A stretch of 64,000 nucleotides of DNA. It comes from Moringa oleifera (taxonomy: Eukaryota > Streptophyta > Magnoliopsida > Brassicales > Moringaceae). Shown here in pieces: positions 61,162-64,000 of this stretch (its first letter is position 1; each line of letters starts with the position of its first letter). The translations under genes and the position numbers were made by a program. The notes below the pieces were generated by a model, which was not told the DNA's origin, did no database searches, and saw nothing but the letters and a program-made list of their open reading frames with translations. Location of the stretch: the NCBI GenBank assembly GCA_021397835.1, contig JAJFZO010000191.1, positions 4,593,001 through 4,657,000 of the forward strand, given 5' to 3'.

Positions 61162-62453
61162 AGGATTGAAGAAAAGAACAAAAGAAAAGCCAGGAAAAGA
61201 TAGGATTTGAAGTAAAGCCAGTGGAGTCTGACTTTCGACTTCCCTTTTTGTCTCTTCAACTTTCTCTCTCTTTCTGTTTGTGGTTTTTTTTTTTGTACTC
61301 TCTCTCTCTCTCTCTCTCCCCTCTCTGTGATGGGCTTTCCAGTTTTCACCACCGTTCATCTCTCTCTTCCTCTGGCCCTGCTTCAGAGATGCTTTTAAGT
61401 ACTGCACGGTCCAACGATGGGAAGTAGGGCCGGGGAAGTGGACGAGCGTTTTCAGGCTAGGCGGTGGGGACCACAGAGTGAGCTCCTCCTCCAATGATTC
61501 ACTGACACGTGCACTACACCATCTGGAAAAAATAACTATTTTTATTTATTTTTTAAAAATTTGTTTTTTGGGAAAATTAAAATCTTGGGCATTTACGTTA
61601 TGTTCATTAAATACTGAGATTTACACCAATATCAAGGCAATATTAATGAGATGGGTAAGTGTTGCAATCGGATTCCTTTTGTCTGTCGGTGATGGAACCT
61701 CTAGTGATGCTATCCACTACGTGGCTCTGTTTAAGGCATTTTTACAGGACGACTGCGGCCATGTAGCTAGTAACCCATCGAAGCAAGACCTCATTTGCTT
61801 GCATTGTGTAGTATGAGTGGTCCCATCACATCAATCACATCAGCAGTCAGACATTGATTGATCGACGGTCACTATCATCTCTGGACTCATCGGTTACGCT
61901 GTATGGGATCACAAGATGGGAGGGTCTGATCCACATCGGGGTGATGGGTATGCATGAGTTTACGTGTACCGTCCCATCCCAAGGTGGCTTACGTGAGGTG
62001 GCTAAAGGATGTTGGCTTTCTAAAGGTAAGGTCAGGTGTTGGTACGTTTCAGAGTAGGCTCTTAACTCCATGGGGCTCTACCTAGGTTGGGTCATGCCTT
62101 GTGGGTATAGCTTGGATCGGGCCTTTGGTTTATGAATTTGGACTCTAGCCCATGTAGCTCACATGAATAGAGATGGCGGTAGGCTAATTTGAACCTGGTG
62201 AGGTTCCCCAAGGAGGAGGAAGAAGAGGAAGGCGGTGTCATGGTGGTGCTGGTTTGCTACTGGGGTGATGAACATCAATGCTTAAGGAAGAGAATCAAAC
62301 CAGATCAACAGAGAGATAAAGAAAGGCAGAGAAATGAATTGATACTATGTTCCAAGAAACAAAGATCTTCTCTTTTCATTTCCTAGGACCAGTTTTCTCC
62401 GTGAAGGAGAGCACAAATCATGGAGTAACAGAGCTGCATATGAAATATTAATG
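59710..62453. other. Intergenic DNA between AGO7 and the UXT-like gene
   Basis: The left part should hold the AGO7 3' untranslated region. A GA tract at 61134-61161 and CT tracts at 61263-61273 and 61299-61327 lie in a region of mixed composition; large open frames there are artefacts of the microsatellites. 61660-62280 is less AT-rich but no product is recognisable. The last stretch should hold the UXT-like 3' untranslated region. Confidence 0.5.
61134..61161. repeat. (GA)n microsatellite
   Basis: A near-pure GA tract. A complementary CT tract lies about 140 bases to the right (61299-61320), so a single-stranded transcript could fold across them. Confidence 0.85.
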
Positions 62454-64000
62454 TTACAAAATGCGCTCTGGTGGAGGTTTCTCGGCTGGAAGCTGAAGTA
62501 ACTCCCGGATTCCCTCGTGAACCTGCACGTAATCAATTGAGCAGTTGTTACTTGGACCTCAGAAATTATCAAAAGGAAAGGCTTTGTTTGTACATGTAAT
62601 GGACACCAAGTTGGAAATTTGGCTTGATCTTCCCTTCTGTTTCTAACAGAATTTACTTGGAACATGAAGGGAAAGGTTGAAAGAGGAGGAGAGCCAAAAT
62701 AGAGACATACCAGTTTGATATGGGCTTTAATTGATGCAATAAGGCCAGTATATTCCTCTATTTGCCTGCATATTATAACCAGCAATTCCTTAGTTTAAAT
62801 CACTCACCAAACCACCAAAGCGTGTGTGTGTGTGAGAGAGTGAGAGAGAGAGAGAGAGAGAGTAAAAGGAAACAGAAACCATACGACAACAGTTGCAGAT
62901 ACCATCTTCTATCATGAGATCCAATCATCACATCCATGACCCAGAACCATCTTCAAAAGCCTATACGTTTGACCTTTCAAACCAGGGTATTGGCTTGTGA
63001 AGGAGAATGACCACAAACTAAACTCAATTAAGAATGATGACAAACTAGTTGGTGTCAGCTATATGGCTCCCTGTTCTCTAATTTGCACCCAAAACCATAT
63101 CTTGAACAAGAACTTCATAGAGAAAGTTCTAGATCATATCTCAACCCATGTCATCTTAGAACTATCCTTACCCTCTTTGCACAACTTAGTTGGATCAAGC
63201 CATTCCTGCCCATCAGTAAACACTTATGACAGCGATGAAAATCTAAAACTAACTACCTATGCTCCACTGCATGCATGCATGCATTTCACTTGAAGTTGAC
63301 TTGCCTAATTGCTATTCAACCAATAGTAACCTCAGCACAGCATGCAGACAGAAGAATCCATATCAACCAATTCAACTAAACGTCAAGACAGATGGGAAAA
63401 ACTACTGTTATTTTCCCACCCTGTTTACTCTGTTTAAGGCCAACCAACACAAAGAGACTATGATCTTGACATGCATCATCAGCTTCTCAATTGGATGAAA
63501 TTTCAAAACCCAGCATACATAAGATGAAGCTATTAATCTCTTGTGGAAATGATGATGGATACAATTAGTTCAATGTGGTAGAAATCTTCACTTCACTAAC
63601 TAGGCAGTTCACCCTGATAGCCCTCAAACCTAACAAGGGAAGAAAATTGGCATTCAGTAATTTAGCTGTGACATGTATAAAAGCAGCCAGGCTAGTAGTA
63701 ATTAGCACACTGGACAAAGGTGCATCTTTCAGCAGCTGGATGTTGAGCTTGCTACTCCATATAATGAGTTACTTGAAAATTGATAGCATTACCTACATTG
63801 CTGCCACTAATTCATTTCCTATTCCATGACTAACAGGTTATTTTGCAACAGGAACTTTGTGCAACCGATTAATTAAAGAAACTTCAGGAAAACAGCTTCA
63901 ATCAACTAAAAACAAACATGAGTACCTGTCTAACTTTTCTTCCTTCTGTGCTATGTAATCTAAGGCTTCTGACCAGGTCAACTCCACATAAAATCCTAGC
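62454..64000 (-). CDS. UXT/prefoldin-alpha-like protein, C-terminal part (runs off the right edge)
   Basis: Three exons read from the edge: 64000-63926 (partial), 62765-62711 and 62522-62454. Together they encode a frame starting LGFYVELTWSEALDYIAQKE, then KLDRQIEEYTGLIASIKAHI, then KLVHEGIRELLQLPAE, ending PPPERIL. The human UXT protein has the same order (a GFFLELT.AEAL strand-helix, an IKAHI helix and an LEGLREL end), so this is the plant UXT homologue. UXT is a small prefoldin-like chaperone subunit found in R2TP/prefoldin-like assemblies that fold RNA polymerase and other complexes. Phases agree across both introns. The 5' exons lie outside the window. The intron between the first two exons is about 1.16 kb and contains a GT/GA microsatellite at 62822-62862. 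Confidence 0.88.
62822..62862. repeat. (GT)n(GA)n compound microsatellite
   Basis: A short GT tract passes into a GA tract inside the intron of the UXT-like gene. Confidence 0.85.

Noticed and set aside
61003..61494. Long minus-strand frames over the microsatellite region
   Set aside because: The frames consist of translated GA/CT repeats (RERERE, SLSLSL) with no domain, so they are composition artefacts.
62345..62785. 146-codon minus-strand frame as a gene
   Set aside because: It joins the last two UXT-like exons through the intron, and only the 62765-62711 piece is in the true frame.
1..64000. tRNA, snoRNA and conserved miRNA precursors
   Set aside because: I scanned by eye for T-loop words such as GGTTCGAATCC and for common mature miRNAs (156, 159, 160, 164, 166, 167, 171, 172, 390, 396) and saw none. 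A covariance or hairpin search would be needed to exclude them.

Overview
The window is nuclear DNA of a flowering plant, a core eudicot. Genes are split by GT-AG introns, intergenic DNA is very AT-rich, CT/GA microsatellites are common, and every recognisable protein has a close plant relative. The species cannot be fixed from sequence alone; a woody rosid is my best guess. There are no prokaryotic features, CRISPR arrays, rRNA genes or convincing tRNA genes.

Layout: 1-4.1 kb is AT-rich repeat DNA with a nested direct duplication and a fold-back element. At 4.2-7.6 kb (+) lies a p24-delta cargo receptor with a LINE relic in its second intron. Then come, all on the minus strand: a VIK-type ankyrin/Raf-like kinase (8.6-13.3 kb), a plastid-targeted DUF3110-like protein (14.3-16.6 kb), the v-SNARE VTI12 (18.1-20.0 kb), a decayed Ty1/copia retrotransposon in unoccupied DNA (about 20.9-24.7 kb, coding on +), and the ARF-GEF GNOM (25.3-30.3 kb). 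31.9-38.0 kb is mostly AT-rich repeat DNA with one GC-richer island of unknown nature (34.6-35.5 kb). At 38.0-38.9 kb (-) is a small membrane protein of unknown function. The plus strand then carries an OSCA/HYP1-type mechano- and osmosensitive channel (41.5-50.9 kb), an ERN/RAP2.11-like AP2/ERF factor (52.3-53.5 kb) and ARGONAUTE7 (56.1-59.7 kb). The right edge holds the 3' end of a minus-strand UXT/prefoldin-like gene (62.5-64.0 kb).

Exon coordinates were worked out by hand from GT-AG sites, phase and recalled protein families. For all eight complete multi-exon genes the exon lengths sum to an intact frame ending in a stop codon; the ERF gene is intronless.

The genes do not form an operon. 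Three act in endomembrane traffic (p24, VTI12, GNOM), AGO7 in the miR390/TAS3 small-RNA pathway, and the others in signalling, ion transport, transcription and chaperoning. The main interest is their order. As far as I recall, Arabidopsis has the same neighbours scattered over three paralogous chromosome-1 blocks (At1g13980-14010, At1g26660-26690, At1g69440-69460), so this window looks like the less fractionated arrangement. I found no convincing previously undescribed biological system; the most novel material is repeat structure and a few unassigned gene-like stretches.
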